A DNA stretch of 64,000 nucleotides from Diplocarpon mali (Eukaryota; Ascomycota; Leotiomycetes; Helotiales; Drepanopezizaceae). The position numbers were made by a program, and so were the translations under genes. The DNA lies in assembly GCA_024741835.1 (NCBI GenBank), contig JAENRP010000037.1, forward strand, positions 124,001-188,000. The letters are read 5' to 3'. The notes under the pieces are model-generated. The model worked only from the letters and a program-made list of their open reading frames with translations, did not search any database and was not told the origin of the DNA. Below, piece by piece: positions 11,396 through 23,300 of the stretch. The stretch's first letter is position 1; each line of letters opens with the position of its first letter.

Positions 11396-11533
11396 CACGC
11401 TCCCATCGACCCATATCCCACGCTCGAGACAATCCCTCCTCGACGCGAGAATCGCTCTCCATCAGAATCCCCCCACCCCGATCGTCTCAATGAGAGACTG
11501 TAGACAGCCTGCAGACGGTCCCGGGCGAGCTCT

Positions 11534-12450
11534 CTACTTCCTCGCACCCTGCCCCGAAGCAGGTCTCTTCCTCTCCCTCTCCCTCTCCCTCTCTCTCTCC
11601 CTCTCCCTCTCCCTCTCCCTCTCCCCCTTCTCCTTGCTCAGCTGCCCGTTCTCCGGGTACGTGTCCTTCTTGTCATCCTCGTACCCGCACAGGATTTTGG
11701 TGAAGTAGTGCCGGGTGCCGGGGATGCTCTGGTGATTGCCCGTATCAGCCACGGTCTTGGTCTGATGCACTTGCATGATGAGAGAGGCCTCTATACGCGG
11801 AGGCAGGGGGAGAGCGAGCGCAAAGGGGTGCAAGGGCCGAGAGACGTACATCGCTACGAGCTTGAGAATGCATCATGAGCAACTCGGGCGAGTCGAGAAT
11901 CACGGCTGCCATGCGTCGCCTCTGGATGTTTTCATAGGTGTCGTTGCCATACCTGTATTTTTTGGTATTAGCGCGTGGCCAGTCGTCTCTCGACATCACT
12001 CTCTTCCGCTTTTCTCATGCCATCCAAGCCCGATTGCTCTTTTATTCCATTCCCAGCCATCTCCATCCGATCAACTCAGCCCATCCCACGTGACCATCCC
12101 ATCCCCTCATCCTCCCTGCTCCCCCTCCCTCCGCCTCCAGCACGGAAAAGAAGAGAGAAAACTCACGCATCAAATCTCCGTCCTCTCTCCGCCCCCTCCT
12201 CATCACTACTGCTATCCTCACTCGCATACGGATCCTTATTCCTCGCCTGCTTATCCTGCATGCTCGCCGTAAACGTGGGATCCCCGAACCCCGCCTTACT
12301 CGCAGCTTTCGACGACGTGCCGGTCCGCGACCGCAACCGCGGCGAAGAGGTCGAGTCGGTCAATGCGAAGACTTGCGACTCGGCAGAGGGCTGGTGGTGC
12401 GGGGATGCGGACGGGGAGGAGGTCGAGCTGGAGGGGGAGCTTTTTGACAT
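11534..12450 (-). CDS. Conserved-looking fungal protein of unknown function, 193 aa
   Basis: Three exons: 12450-12167, 11952-11850 and 11728-11534, joined at good GT-AG sites with CTGAT/CTAAT-type branch points. The N-terminal about 95 residues are Ser/Pro-rich and probably disordered. The central block RRFDAYGNDTYENIQRRR, then MAAVILDSPELLMMHSQAR, spans exon junctions exactly and reads like a conserved core. The third exon gives SIPGTRHYFTKILCGYED. The tail is an Arg-Glu dipeptide run made by a CT-rich microsatellite. I do not recognise a function. The start was chosen as the first Met of the Ser-rich exon. The length of the tail may vary between strains because of the repeat. Confidence 0.7.
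11568..11640 (+). repeat. (CCCTCT)n microsatellite inside a coding exon
   Basis: A run of CCCTCT/CTCTCT units. On the minus strand it encodes the alternating Arg-Glu C-terminal tail of the 193-aa protein. Confidence 0.9.
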
Positions 12451-12529
12451 CTTTTATCAGGAGACTTCGGTGGTTGGTAGTTGTTTGGTGACGGGGGGGG
12501 GGGAGGAGAGGAAGATATGGAGGCAGAAG

Positions 12530-13042
12530 CTAGATGGTGCTAGGTCGGGTTGTTAGCTCAGCATGAGCAGGAGAGGGAAGAGGGGGAGAGAGTTCGATAT
12601 CACGTGGGCTGCAGCAACGCCTTCTGGGCAGGCCGTCGCTTCTGCTGCCAATCGGGCGCGGCGAGCTGGCAAGGATGGGGAGAGAATGAGGGCCGACGAC
12701 GACGACGACGACGACAACAACAACAGGCGGCGACTCCCCATTTTCTTCCGCGTTGTTGTTTGCTCGCATCATGTCGTCGATGTGTTCCGCCAGATTCGAC
12801 TCCGAGCTCTCGAGTATCTTGCTGGTACGAGGAAGAGGCGATACTCCCCTGGGTTTGGAACAGATACTGGCTTGTGGAACAGCATCCAGAGCCTCAATTA
12901 CAGCTGCTTCTAACCGCATACCCCTTTCCGTGCCACTCGACGGCTCTGCTTGATCTATCTTGCTAGGTTCCAGAGCCACGTGCTGCTCCAGCGCTGGTTT
13001 TCTTCATTTCTTCTTCCGAACGTTTCGTCTTCTTTTCGCCAT
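12530..13042 (-). pseudogene. Small protein gene with early in-frame TGA (codon 13)
   Basis: ATG at 13042-13040 begins MAKRRRNVRKKK. A TGA follows at 13006-13004, and the same frame then continues for about 158 codons, starting RKPALEQHVALEPSKID and containing AVIEALDAVPQ and SNLAEHIDDMMRANN. Reading through one stop links a basic start to a coherent, non-repetitive body. CGA to TGA is a single transition, so this looks like a gene disabled by one nonsense mutation (or a sequencing error). Downstream a GTC microsatellite (opposite strand GAC, about 12694-12715) encodes a Val run, after which the frame looks non-coding; the true 3' end or an intron may lie there. The product was not recognised. 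It lies just 5' of the 193-aa gene on the same strand. Confidence 0.45.
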
Positions 13043-13695
13043 GCATCGTGAATTTCGACTCTCGGGAGCGATTCTTCTTCGGCTACTCTTTGGTATGCAG
13101 CTTCACCAGTCTGTGGCTTCTGTACCTATAGATGCTTGGGCCTGGCCATCTTTTCCAGCTACCGAATTTAGCCCTCAGAATATAAGGCGGGCTCATCGGA
13201 CTCTGTAGAGTCTTTGGTCATAGGAGACATGTGGCATTACCCAAGTAGGTGTAATTAAGATACCTGGGCTAGTTTCCAAAAAAGCTCTTGACATGCTAAG
13301 GTTGAAAAGACCAAGAAATGAGTTCTGTACGCGTGAGAATTGCGAAATATCCGGTGTGTCCTAATTCTTGAATTTTGGTCTACTGCCTTCGACAAAGAAA
13401 ACACCGGCTGCTGGTAGCTGTGGCTATTGTCCGAAAAAAGTGTTCGGTCGGTGGCTTTGTCTTTGGATGACCTGATTCGAGTATCTTCGCTTGCGCTCAC
13501 TCGCTTTTTGCGCACAGATTCCCATCTCTTTCCTCTTCACCTATGCTTCGTTCGCCTCCAGGCCGAAGAGTCACAATGATGTGCTGCCGCTCCCGCTAAG
13601 CACGACAGCCGAGGGAAACAAAACAAATGGACCACACTATTCCAACTTCCTAAAGTTTTCGATCTAACTCTTGCACTCCCTCATGGTTCTGAGCC
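13043..13695. other. Intergenic region
   Basis: Divergent region upstream of the 614-aa gene. An 86-codon minus ORF at 13255-13515 has no coding signs. Nothing else was seen. Confidence 0.5.
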
Positions 13696-15722
13696 ATGCA
13701 AAATGAAATCCCACTAGACATGTCGCACGACTACGCAGCAGAAGGCATCAAGCCTCTAAGAATCCCACTGCTCCCACAGCCTCCTCTTGATACCCCTACA
13801 CCTCCTGATAGCCAGACAGGGAACGAGAGCATGGCCTTGCGGGCGTTGAGTAAGAACTCCTTTCACCCTCCGCAAAGGCAAATGCTGACACCGATACGAG
13901 ATGTTGATCCCAACACCGGGCGGTCCTCCGTCACCAGCCACTTCCTCCTCGATCTCGACCAGCGATTTCCTCGTGTCCCCGTTACCCCGAGCATGCTGTA
14001 CACCTACGCCCACATGCGCGGCCTCAACACGATCAGAGACGACCCGCTGCACGGTAGTCTCTACATCCACCCCAACCGCGTGCTCTCCACGCGAAGATTG
14101 CACCTGGTTTTGGTGTCGAGGCGTAATTCCATCGCAGAGTAAGATGACTTGAGATTTCGAATCCACGTGGCTGTCACATGGCTCTAGATCTGGCGCCCGC
14201 GCTAACAATCTCCTCAGACTGCCGAAGTTTTCAACGCTCTTCTGGGACCCGATCGACTCCGCACCCCAACCGCAGTGGCCGCCGCTGCTGCTCGTCGCCG
14301 CCGAGGATCCAGCCGAGAAGACCAGCTACGCAGAGCACGTTGAGCGCGTGAAACCTGCCATCGGCAAGAATCACTACAAGGGCGACATGGTGAACGCGAA
14401 CTTCGGATACATCAAGATTGGGGACACATGGTGCGACCCGGACAGCGAGCTGGAGCTGTCCCGGGCTGTCCACATCCATGAGTATGCCCATATCTGCGAG
14501 GACGGGGCGCGTGTGAAGCCTCTCCAGCCACCAGCCCTTGATTCCGGTCCGCGCATCATGTCGCCGGAGGAGGAGGATGAGTTCTACAAGGGATTTGTCG
14601 AGGAGGTGACTGACGAGCAGGACGGGGAGGGGGATCCGCGGCAGTATCGGATTAGTCCTGCTGTCTTTGCTCGGTGGGCTGCTGGCGCCGTCGCAGGAGA
14701 ACAGTATCAAGAAGAACCATGGTGGCCTCCTGTACGTCTTCCGGCGATTCATATGAAGTATGTCTTTGCTAATGGCCTGCAAGTCAAAGCTGCCCTCCCC
14801 AGATCCGCACTACGAGGATCAGATCGTTCCCAAGCCTCACTCGGAGCTGCAGTTCGACGTGGAAACCGGCAGCCTCCTCTCAGGCATCTACGAGAACGAC
14901 CCCGAGCCGCGAGTCCTCCGCAACGCCCAAGGTGACGAGCTCCCCCCTTCGCCAGCCATCTTCCGACTAACTCCCTCCACAGGCGTCAACATCACCCGCC
15001 CCCCATCCTACTTCTCCTACAGCTACCCCCAAGCCTCTCTGCACCTCGACCGCGCCGCCTTCTCGCCCCCCTACCAGCCGTACATCTCCTCGGCCATCTC
15101 CACGGCCGTCTCCACGCCCTCAGTCTTCAACTCGGAAACAGGCATCCGCAACCTCGCCTCCAACGACCCCCTCGCGGGCGAGCAGCTCTACGACGCAGCC
15201 AAACATGCAATCGAGCTGCATCGCGCGCGGAGCGAGCGCCACAGCGCGCACCTCTCCGCCACCGCCGACGCCGCAAGGAAGACGGCCGAGGCGCGCATCC
15301 TGCTCGCCCGCGAGGTCTTCTTCCTCAACTCCCGCGTCGCGCAGTTGCCCCCGCCCACCGCGCCATCGCGCAGGAAGCTCTCCACGGACTCGGGCTCGCC
15401 CTCCCCTCCCGACGCGGCGAGGTCCAGCGCCAAGATCCCCAAGCGCAAGAAGCAGTACGAGCGCTACATCGCCGAGGAGCTCGAGCGCCAGGCCATCTCG
15501 GCCCGCAAGATGGAGCAGTACCAGAAGCGGCTGGAAGACGAGCACCAGGAGATCCTGGAGGAGATCGAGGGCCTGAAGATCTTGAAGGACCGCATGCTGG
15601 CGACGCTGGGCGTCGGCGCCATCGAGCAGCTCCCGGGCTTGATTCCGAGGCGGGAGCCGAGTGGCAGGGATCTGAGGACCCAGTTCGGGCTGGAGGGGAC
15701 CGAGTCGGGGGCCGTGAAGTGA
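13696..15722 (+). CDS. Uncharacterised protein, 614 aa, with C-terminal coiled coil
   Basis: Four exons: 13696-14138, 14218-14731, 14784-14931 and 14983-15722. Frame is kept at every GT-AG junction. Branch points GCTAAC, GCTAAT and ACTAAC precede the acceptors. The first half has compact, globular-looking sequence (e.g. SHFLLDLDQRFPRVPVTPSM, and HYKGDMVNANFGYIKIGD). The middle is Pro/Ser-rich. Residues about 518-578 are a charged heptad-like helix (KKQYERYIAEELERQ, then MEQYQKRLEDEHQEILEE) predicted to be a coiled coil. There is no signal peptide or membrane helix. I do not recognise a family; a structural or nuclear role is possible but not shown. The third intron (51 nt) has no stop and a length divisible by three, so its retention would add 17 residues. 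Confidence 0.85.
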
Positions 15723-16383
15723 CGAGATTGCCTGGGCCGGAAGCCTGAAGCGTGACGATGGGGGGAACGGAGTCTGGGAATAGAGGGAGGTGATCCCTCG
15801 GCGGTATTTGAGTGTCCTGTTTGGCGTCCTAGACTGAGGACGGGGCCGGAGGGCGTGGGATCTTCTCTCGGAACAGGTTGTCTTGTTTGCATACCTCTCT
15901 CGTCTCCACGCGCGCCTGGGATTCGCGTCCGCCTGCAAGCTCCCGCCGGAATGCCGTTCCCGCTACTTCTGCACATAATCGCTGGAAGTGGCTCGAGGGT
16001 GGCAGCCGTACTCAATCGTGCTCGGGTACTCCAGATCACCTTTACTGCCAGTAGATCGCTCACAGCAGGGAGCGGAACATGTATGTAGAGGTGGCAGACG
16101 GAAGCATGGCGAACCGCACATGTGCGTTTTGTACATAATCTTCAAAGACCGAGGCGTCCAAAACCCGTTGCGCCTACGCATCTTGGTGACCCTATGCGAC
16201 GCAGCCAGGCCCCAAGCTCGTTTCGTTTCGCCGATGAGAGGAGCAGTGATAATTTACACATAATATCGGACCCGTCATCCAACGCCACATTCTTTGCCGT
16301 ATTATCCTCGTACATGTACATATCTCCCCCTGAGTGACGCCCGTGATGCTGGCCAGGGTCTTCCACTCACGCTCCCCGCTCGC
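15723..16383. other. Intergenic region between convergent genes
   Basis: 3' flanks of the 614-aa gene and mge1. No motif or repeat of note was seen. Confidence 0.5.
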
Positions 16384-17176
16384 TCAAGCATTCTTCACCA
16401 CGCCAACCTTCGCGGCCCGCAGCACGCGCCCATTCAGCTTAAAGCCCTTCTGCTGCGTCATGAAAACAGTGTTGTCCTCCTTGCCCTGCACCGGCGTCAT
16501 GAACGTCGCCTCGTGCTCATTCGGGTTGAACTTCTCGCCCTCCACGCTCGGGTCGAAGCGCTCCAGGCCGTGCTTCTTGAGCGTGCTCATCAGGATCCCC
16601 TCCGTCATCTTCAGCCCGTCATGCAGCGCGATCAAGTCCTTGTTGTTCTCAGACGGCGCGGACAGCGTCTCGGCCGGGACTATGGACAGCGCCCGGTCGA
16701 GGTTATCGATACTCTCTACCAGGTCCTTGGCGAATTTCTGGATCGCAAAGTCCTTCGCGGATTGCATGTCCCGCTTGGTGCGTTCTTGCAGGTTGCGGAA
16801 TTCAGCGACGGAGCGGAGGTAGCGGTCCTGTATCCCAGTTTCAGTCATTAGCATCGCTAGGTCTCGAGTCAGGCTGTATGCCTGGGTAGCTGGGGGGATG
16901 AAAGATGGCAAGGTGACGAACCTTCAATTCTATTATCTCCTTATTCTTCGCCTCCAGCTCCTTCTTCGCCGGGTCCTCAGCACTCTTGTCTTCTTCCTTC
17001 TTCACATCGTCCTTCTTTGCCTCTTCGCTCTTTGCCTCTGACTCCGCACTATACCATCTCGCCACTGCAGCTGCCGGCCTCGAGAACGCAGGTCTGAATT
17101 GAGGACGAGCGAGGGATGTGCGAGGCGTGGAGTGGGCCAGGCGCATTGAATGGCGGAGAAGAGTTCTCTGGATCAT
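16384..17176 (-). CDS. mge1: Mitochondrial GrpE nucleotide-exchange factor (Mge1)
   Basis: Releases ADP from mitochondrial Hsp70 (Ssc1) during protein import and folding in the matrix. Two exons: 17176-16922 and 16827-16384, giving 232 aa. The N terminus is an Arg/Ser-rich presequence without acidic residues (MIQRTLLRHSMRLAHSTPR), expected to target mitochondria. A Lys/Glu-rich linker leads into the GrpE long helix. Exon 2 holds RYLRSVAEFRNLQERTKRD, DLVESIDNLDRAL, a conserved HDGLKMTE region and the C-terminal GrpE signature ending NGRVLRAAKVGVVK. The 94-nt intron uses a slightly unusual GTTCGT donor. Length is normal for the family. Confidence 0.96.
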
Positions 17177-18599
17177 GACTGTGGGAGTGTAGTGGGAGGG
17201 AGAAGACGTGTGAGGGCAATGTCTGCGGACTGCAGATGGTCTTGAGAACTATTTTTTTCTACTTGGGTTTAGCGCAGCAGGGTGCGGCTACTTCCGAGAC
17301 AGAAGACGACATCTGCTAAGCTGTGGTCGCACGTCCTTGTCAACGTCACGACTTGGTAGTATCAATTGGATTTTATTTGTTCTATAAATTTGGCTTGGTA
17401 GGGTCATTGTACGATGATAATAGGTCTAGGCCTGCTTCTTAGATTTCCAGGGGTATAATCAAATCTACAAGCTCTCTGAACACTCCTTGATCTCTTTGAT
17501 ACTTTATTACAAAAGACTTGTATTCAAATTCTCTTCATAGTCAAATCGCCTGGGTTTGTTTGCAATAGTTGGAACTGATTATAGCTGCTAAGATTAGAGT
17601 CCCAGAGTCTGGTTCTATAACACCTGGAAAAGCTCGAGATACTGTAGCAGTAATAGTCTGATTTCAAATACAGGCCTCTAAAATTCCCCAACCAGCTTCT
17701 TCCTAGGATGGTTCTATGTGTTACACTGCTCTATGGCTTAGTTCAGTATTTCTTTTGCTCAATGTCTGATTCAATTTCTCTCCTGCATTGCCTTCACAGC
17801 TTTACTCCTTGCATCGAGCTACGTATTAATGAAGTCTTATTATAGCAGGCTAGATGTCTATTAATAGCATAACAACTCAATTCTTTTAAACCTTTGATTG
17901 AGATATCCTTCTATCCTGCGGCTTAAGCAATAATCACAAGGACTGTATTGAGTGCTGAACGAGAAAAAGCAAGAAGAGTTAACTCCCACGCTCAATCTCT
18001 CGGCTCAAAGGACAATGCTACTGTCAACTTATCTTACTTCAGGCTTTAGACACAAAACTACAAGCTGCCATTATAAGCAGCTGCGTTAGATAGTTCTGTG
18101 ATAAAAAGAATACTCTCTCCTTGTTCTGAATATCTCTCATGTGGCTTATAACTCCACACGTCTGCTGCGTAACAGGTGAATTTCTTTGTATCTAATTAGA
18201 GAATCTCACACTAGGAGAAGTCTAGCGTGTAGCTGCTGAATTTCTTCATATCTTTCTGTCCAGTAGACTCTGATTTCCACAAGGAGCCTCGTTTCGACGC
18301 TTCTCCTCCACTGGCAAATTATATATGGCCATGTCTAGTCTCTTACACACAGTGCTTCGAATCCACGTTCCTAAGGATTCAAAACGAGAATTTATCATTT
18401 TCTGTGAGAGGAAAGGTGGTGCTGACTGGTGAAGTGCCACACCGGTGGTCTGGGGGGAAAATTTACTGTCAACAAACCCCTGACCTTCGTCCCAATCCTA
18501 ACACAGCACGACAAGAGACAACCTTGCGCCCTCCCAAAAGCACAAGTTACAATCACAGAAAACACTCCGAAATCTTCAGAGAACAAGAAATCATTCACC
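17177..18599. other. AT-rich gene-free block
   Basis: After about 100 bp of mge1 promoter the sequence becomes AT-rich with frequent TA dinucleotides from about 17.35 to 18.4 kb. No ORF is credible. It looks like an old, mutated repeat, possibly RIP-affected, but no transposon features were recognised. The last about 150 bp are the promoter of the next gene. Confidence 0.55.
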
Positions 18600-19323
18600 A
18601 TGGCTTCTCACCAAGAGAGTGAGCTTTTCTTCCTCGGTGCCCGGATCTTCACTTGACATCGAGGCGGTTCATGCCTCTAACTCGCCGCAGGCATTCTTCT
18701 TAGGGGTAGCAAGACTGACATCTCATTCAATAGACACCCGGCCCAAGATCTCAGAAACATGCTTCCCTCCCCTTGATCCTCCAGCCCCCGAGAAGGTCGT
18801 CCGCAGTACCCGAATAACCAAGCCGCAACCCAGCCCCAATGACCAGCGCACCGAAGCCACAAAAGTACATTCTCTCTCCTCCCTGCTCCTCTTCCACTCC
18901 CCGTTATATTCTGTCCAAACTGACATCCCCTCCAAGCTCCCCGTCTGCCTCCCAGCCCTGAGCTGCTCCCCTCCAAAAGCCAAGTCCCTCACCTCGGTCG
19001 AGATCCAGAGCGCGCTCCTCAGCAACAGAGAGATCGCCGCCGTGCACCACCAGCTCGCAACCTCGGCGGCGCCGCTGTCCCTGTCCGAGGCCCGCCAGCG
19101 CCGCGCGAGCATCAAGGACGAGCGCAAGCGCAGCATCGACTTCATCCGCCGCCGCACCATCTCGCGCGCCGAGCAGCTCGGCCGCCCTGCCTTGGAGGCC
19201 ATCGGACACCCGAACCTGGCGAGCTTCAAGGAGGAGAAGACGCCCGAGCCCGAGCCCGAGCTTCAAACCTTGCCTGGGCCGGCGAGAGAGATGGAGATGG
19301 AGAAGGCCTGGGAGAAGATCTAG
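18600..19323 (+). CDS. Small uncharacterised protein, about 178 aa
   Basis: Start ATG at 18600 has a good context (CACCATGGC). Exons are 18600-18618, 18734-18864 and 18937-19323; the second intron (72 nt) is in frame and stop-free, so an unspliced 202-aa form is possible. The last exon is convincing. It has VEIQSALLSNREIAAVHHQL, a basic helical stretch (ARQRRASIKDERKRSIDF, then IRRRTISRAEQ) and an acidic Pro-Glu tail. A helix-rich soluble protein is likely. No family was recognised. Confidence 0.6.
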
Positions 19324-20305
19324 AGTCCCAGCGTGCGCTGGACTAGGTAGCCCGCTTCTCCCTCCTTGCGACTCGCATTCGCACTCGGAGATGGACAGGT
19401 GCTGGCATTCCACCGCATAGCGTGGCGTTAGGGAACCTGAGACCAGAGTTGCGCGACGGCGTGCGATTTCACGCTCTGCGGGCTTGGATCTGGCAACAGA
19501 TATGCTTTCATAGGGACCGGAATGGAAAATCTCTCGTGCCAGCACTTCTAGAAGTTGTGGTGTGATATCACTTACCTGCGTTCTCTGATGAGGTTGTTTC
19601 TCCTCCAAGAATCTGTTTCGGAGATGGAATCTTTTGATAGATATACTATGTGTGATAAATGGGTTCTCTACGCATGTGCGCGAGGGTTTTCACGATGACT
19701 GTCCATCGTGCTTCTGATCCGCAAGTACCCAACCAGGCAGCCAGACCAGTGCTGCCTGGAGCATGATCTTGGGAGGTAGCTGGCATCTCATGAGATAATC
19801 GGACACGCAATGTATTTCTGAGGTTGTCTTCAATGGTGCAGCGCCACGCAGTGGGGAGTGCAAGGCTGTTTTGCTATTGACCTCAATATCGAGTTGGAAG
19901 CCTCAGGACCGGGGATTCGACACGCCTTCACCAGTACAGCCATCACGTGTCAGGGAGACTTGGTTCAAGCTCAAGAGCGAGATCCAAATCTTCGAGTGGC
20001 AAGTGTCAGTAAAGTATCGAAACCCTCAGGAGCAGCATCCCACGAGCTCGCTGGTACCACCCACATCAATCACCAGTCGAGAGCACATCGTCGTTGCTTG
20101 GTGGGCTTTTCTGGGTTTTTATGCTAGACGGGGGACTCTACATCGAACTATTCTACACGCCCCGTTCCGCCTATCCATCATAATATCTCAAATGGGCATC
20201 CATGCATGCCAATTGCTCAGTGCGCCTCAGACAAAAAATGAATCAAGGGTATCATCGCTGGAACCGCCTCAGCGCCTCGGAAGAAATACACCCGCATCTC
20301 TTGGT
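19324..20305. other. Intergenic region between convergent genes
   Basis: 3' flanks of two genes. ORFs at 19.9-20.4 kb on the plus strand have no supporting features. Nothing else was recognised. Confidence 0.5.
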
Positions 20306-23300
20306 TTAAGCAAAGAATCGAGGAGGCTCGTTAACGCGCTGGCTCCAGTAATTCAGAAGCACGCACTGGTTGTCCATAAGATCCAACGCCTGGCGCACCG
20401 ACCGAACAGATCTCGTCACATTGAGGGCAGGCGACGACGGAGGTAGGGTCCCGAATTCCTTGGTGAACTGGTCGAGGAACTCGGCCACGACGACGTGTTG
20501 CGGCTGCGTAGCGTTGCAGGTCGCGAAGAAGCTTGCGTCAAGGAGATGGAAACGGAGAAAACGGAAGAGGAATCTCTTGACTTCAAAGTGGTCGGCAAGG
20601 AGTAAGACGTTCATCGCACGTGTGACTGCCATCTTTGCTCCGTTCTCGACGGGGAACGTCAGAGTCTGTGGGGCTCTGTGTTAGGAGGTGTTGCGAAAGG
20701 GGGCAAGGGGGAACTTACACAGATGATGTTCGCGCGAGTATGGCATTGAAAATTGATCGATGGATTCGACTGGAAGATGTGATAGTCCCCAGATCGTGTG
20801 TGATCATGAGCGGGAAGAAGAACCCCCCAGGAGATGCCTGGATTCTTCTTGATGTGAGCCGCATGTATATCAGGGATCCTACCATACTTGGCAAACATAG
20901 AGAACATTCTTTGGCGGAACTTTTCGCCAGATTCAGGCCAAGGCATCAGGGATCTGATCGGAAAGCCTTCCCACATAAATTCAGGACCAAGCGCCTCGGT
21001 GTTGCTATTTGTAGTCCATGCAGGAGTGTTGTTGCAGCTTGATGCATGATCGTAGGCATCCGCCAGGAGACAAGCCGCCGAACAGTACTGACGAGCAACC
21101 GAACCATGCTGAGGAGTGATGCCACAGAGAGGACAGAGGTAGCAAGGCTGGGAAGCTGTGGGGAAGTGATTTTGTCTGCAGAACTGGCATAAGAAGGTCG
21201 GATCGCGGTCTAGGAATTGGTTGCTGGTCGATTGCCCAGGGATCCGAGAAAGGGTAGCATCACCGTGATGTGCAATGTCACCACCAGATCCAGGGGCCGT
21301 GCCATAGCTTCTTTGGTAGCCGGAACTGAGAGGAGTCATGCCAAAGTGAGGGCCCTCGCTATGCTGATACTGCTGGATAGGCTGGTAGACCAGGCCCGTG
21401 TGAAGATCCGAGAAACTTGAGCTTGCTTGAACGCTAGGATGGTATGATGCCGGTTGAACTCCGAAAATACGCGTGCCGAATTGTTCTATATATCCTTCAA
21501 TTTGCTGGATTGGGTAAACAGGAGCGGGTAGATACCCAGACATGCCATGCCCAGAGTCCACTTGCTGTGTATCGGCTGGATCAAGAGAGCTCTGTCCAGA
21601 GAAGGCATCATAACTAGAATTCTGAGCGCCAGATCCAGATCCAGACACTGAGCGCTTATGGCGCGGAGTTGGGCTAGACTGTGCAAGGGCCTCTGCATCC
21701 TTTCGATAAAAGATGACATTTCGCCCTTGTTCGTTGACGCGTAATTCGCCATCGTAGGTCTGTTCAGGTTTGCGAATGCTTTGTGTAAACGCCGGACTGG
21801 CCGTGCTATTGAGACGATTGATATCGCGCGATCCTGGGCGTTCTTCGTCCGAGGCGAAGGGATCATCACCACCGGTGGAAGGAGGGCCAGACGTAGAACC
21901 CAGACGCTTTTCACTATTCAGATCACCCATAACAGATCTGGTACCCCGGGATCGCAATTTGGTGAGAGACTCTAGATCAGCCCAGCTCAGGTTGTCAAAG
22001 TCTTTCAACTCCTTGATAGTCTGGGGGCCCGGAAAAGATTCCTCTACAGTTACCTCACTTGCCTCTGTCTCGGCGTGAGAAGAGAGTCCTATGAGTGAGA
22101 GGCTAGGAATAATGGCAGATAGTTGTGTATCAGTGGATGATCGCGTCGTGTGAGAATCTCGAGCTTCTGAATGACTAGAGGAAGGATTCGAAGCGACGAC
22201 GCTTCGTGCTTGGGTTTCCGGTTTCTTCGATGGCACAACCGTAATATCAGACTCATGGCTAGAGCTCGAATCACTAGCTGTGGATTCATCTTCGCCTCTG
22301 CGGTAATCATTGAGATGACTTTGTGGTCCATAACTAGGAGCTTCCGGGAGAGCAGGTATCACTTGCTGTACCGGATCAGCTGCCTTGGAAACGAGACGCA
22401 CAACAGCGGGTTTTGGCTCAGCTACTAGGCTCTTGGGTTGAGTCTTACTACAGCTGGAAGAAGGCATACTAGAGCTGGAAGAAGGCATAGCAGGGAACTC
22501 CTCCAGATCGTTCAGCCTGCCCGGTCTAGATCTCGCGATAGAGGTGGCGTCGTTGTTTCTAACTGAAGCAAATTGAGAGGCATTCTTGTTAGGGCTTGCC
22601 TTTGGCTTGAATGCTCCCTGGCCCTTTCGGCGGTCTGAATAGCGTGGCGTAGTTGTAAACCGGGTTTGCAATGACGAAGAATTCCCCTGCATAATTGCTT
22701 TGGATGAAGAGCTACCCTTCTCAGACTTTTGAGCAGCTTTATACGAGACAGTCATCCATGGTTCCGCAGATGCACTGGATCCGAATACCTCGAGTGATGG
22801 CGCGGTTTCAACTAGCGCGGGATCTACTGTAGTAGAGTTCAGCGGCAACTCCACTGATAAGACCGGAAGCGGGCTGGGGAACATTGCGGTGTGATTCTCA
22901 ATTCGTTTAGACTTGACGGTAGCAGTCGCCTCTGTCAGAGTATGGACAGTTCTATCATCAGATTTGACAGCAACGATCTCTGTCGGAGAATCGGCAGCTA
23001 GGGTGTCACAGGTGACAGTAGTTATTTCTTCTGTTGCAATACATGCAGCCGGCGGGTTAGCCTTTCCATCGACCAACTTCTGATATGAAATCTTATCACC
23101 AGAAGAAGTATTGGCAGCTCCGGCAGAGACTGTCTTGGAAGACGAGGCGGTAGTGATCTCCGCAAGCTTTTTTGCCTTCTTCTTCTCCTTGCCTTTCTTG
23201 TTCTTCTTTGCTTTCTTACCAACGGCAGGAGGTGGGGGTAGGAAGTCGGGAATAGCTGCGCCCATGCTTGTAAGCTGAAGCCCTGTGGTTGAGGGGCCCA

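Larger units (their letters stand above)
8813..11533. other. GC-rich gene-free stretch ending in an AT-rich tandem repeat
   Basis: About 2.7 kb between two minus-strand genes. From 8.97 to about 11.1 kb the sequence is GC-rich, so long ORFs appear on both strands by chance. None has recognisable motifs and most are Arg/Ser/Pro-rich. It contains a 31-nt direct duplication, purine and 10-mer tandem repeats, and a GAGGGT-rich stretch at about 9415-9450. At about 11.12 kb composition switches abruptly to AT-rich tandem repeats. The proximal part must hold the ADAM promoter. Confidence 0.6.

Noticed and set aside
15120..15938. 272-codon minus-strand ORF
   Set aside because: Antisense to the coiled-coil exon of the 614-aa gene.
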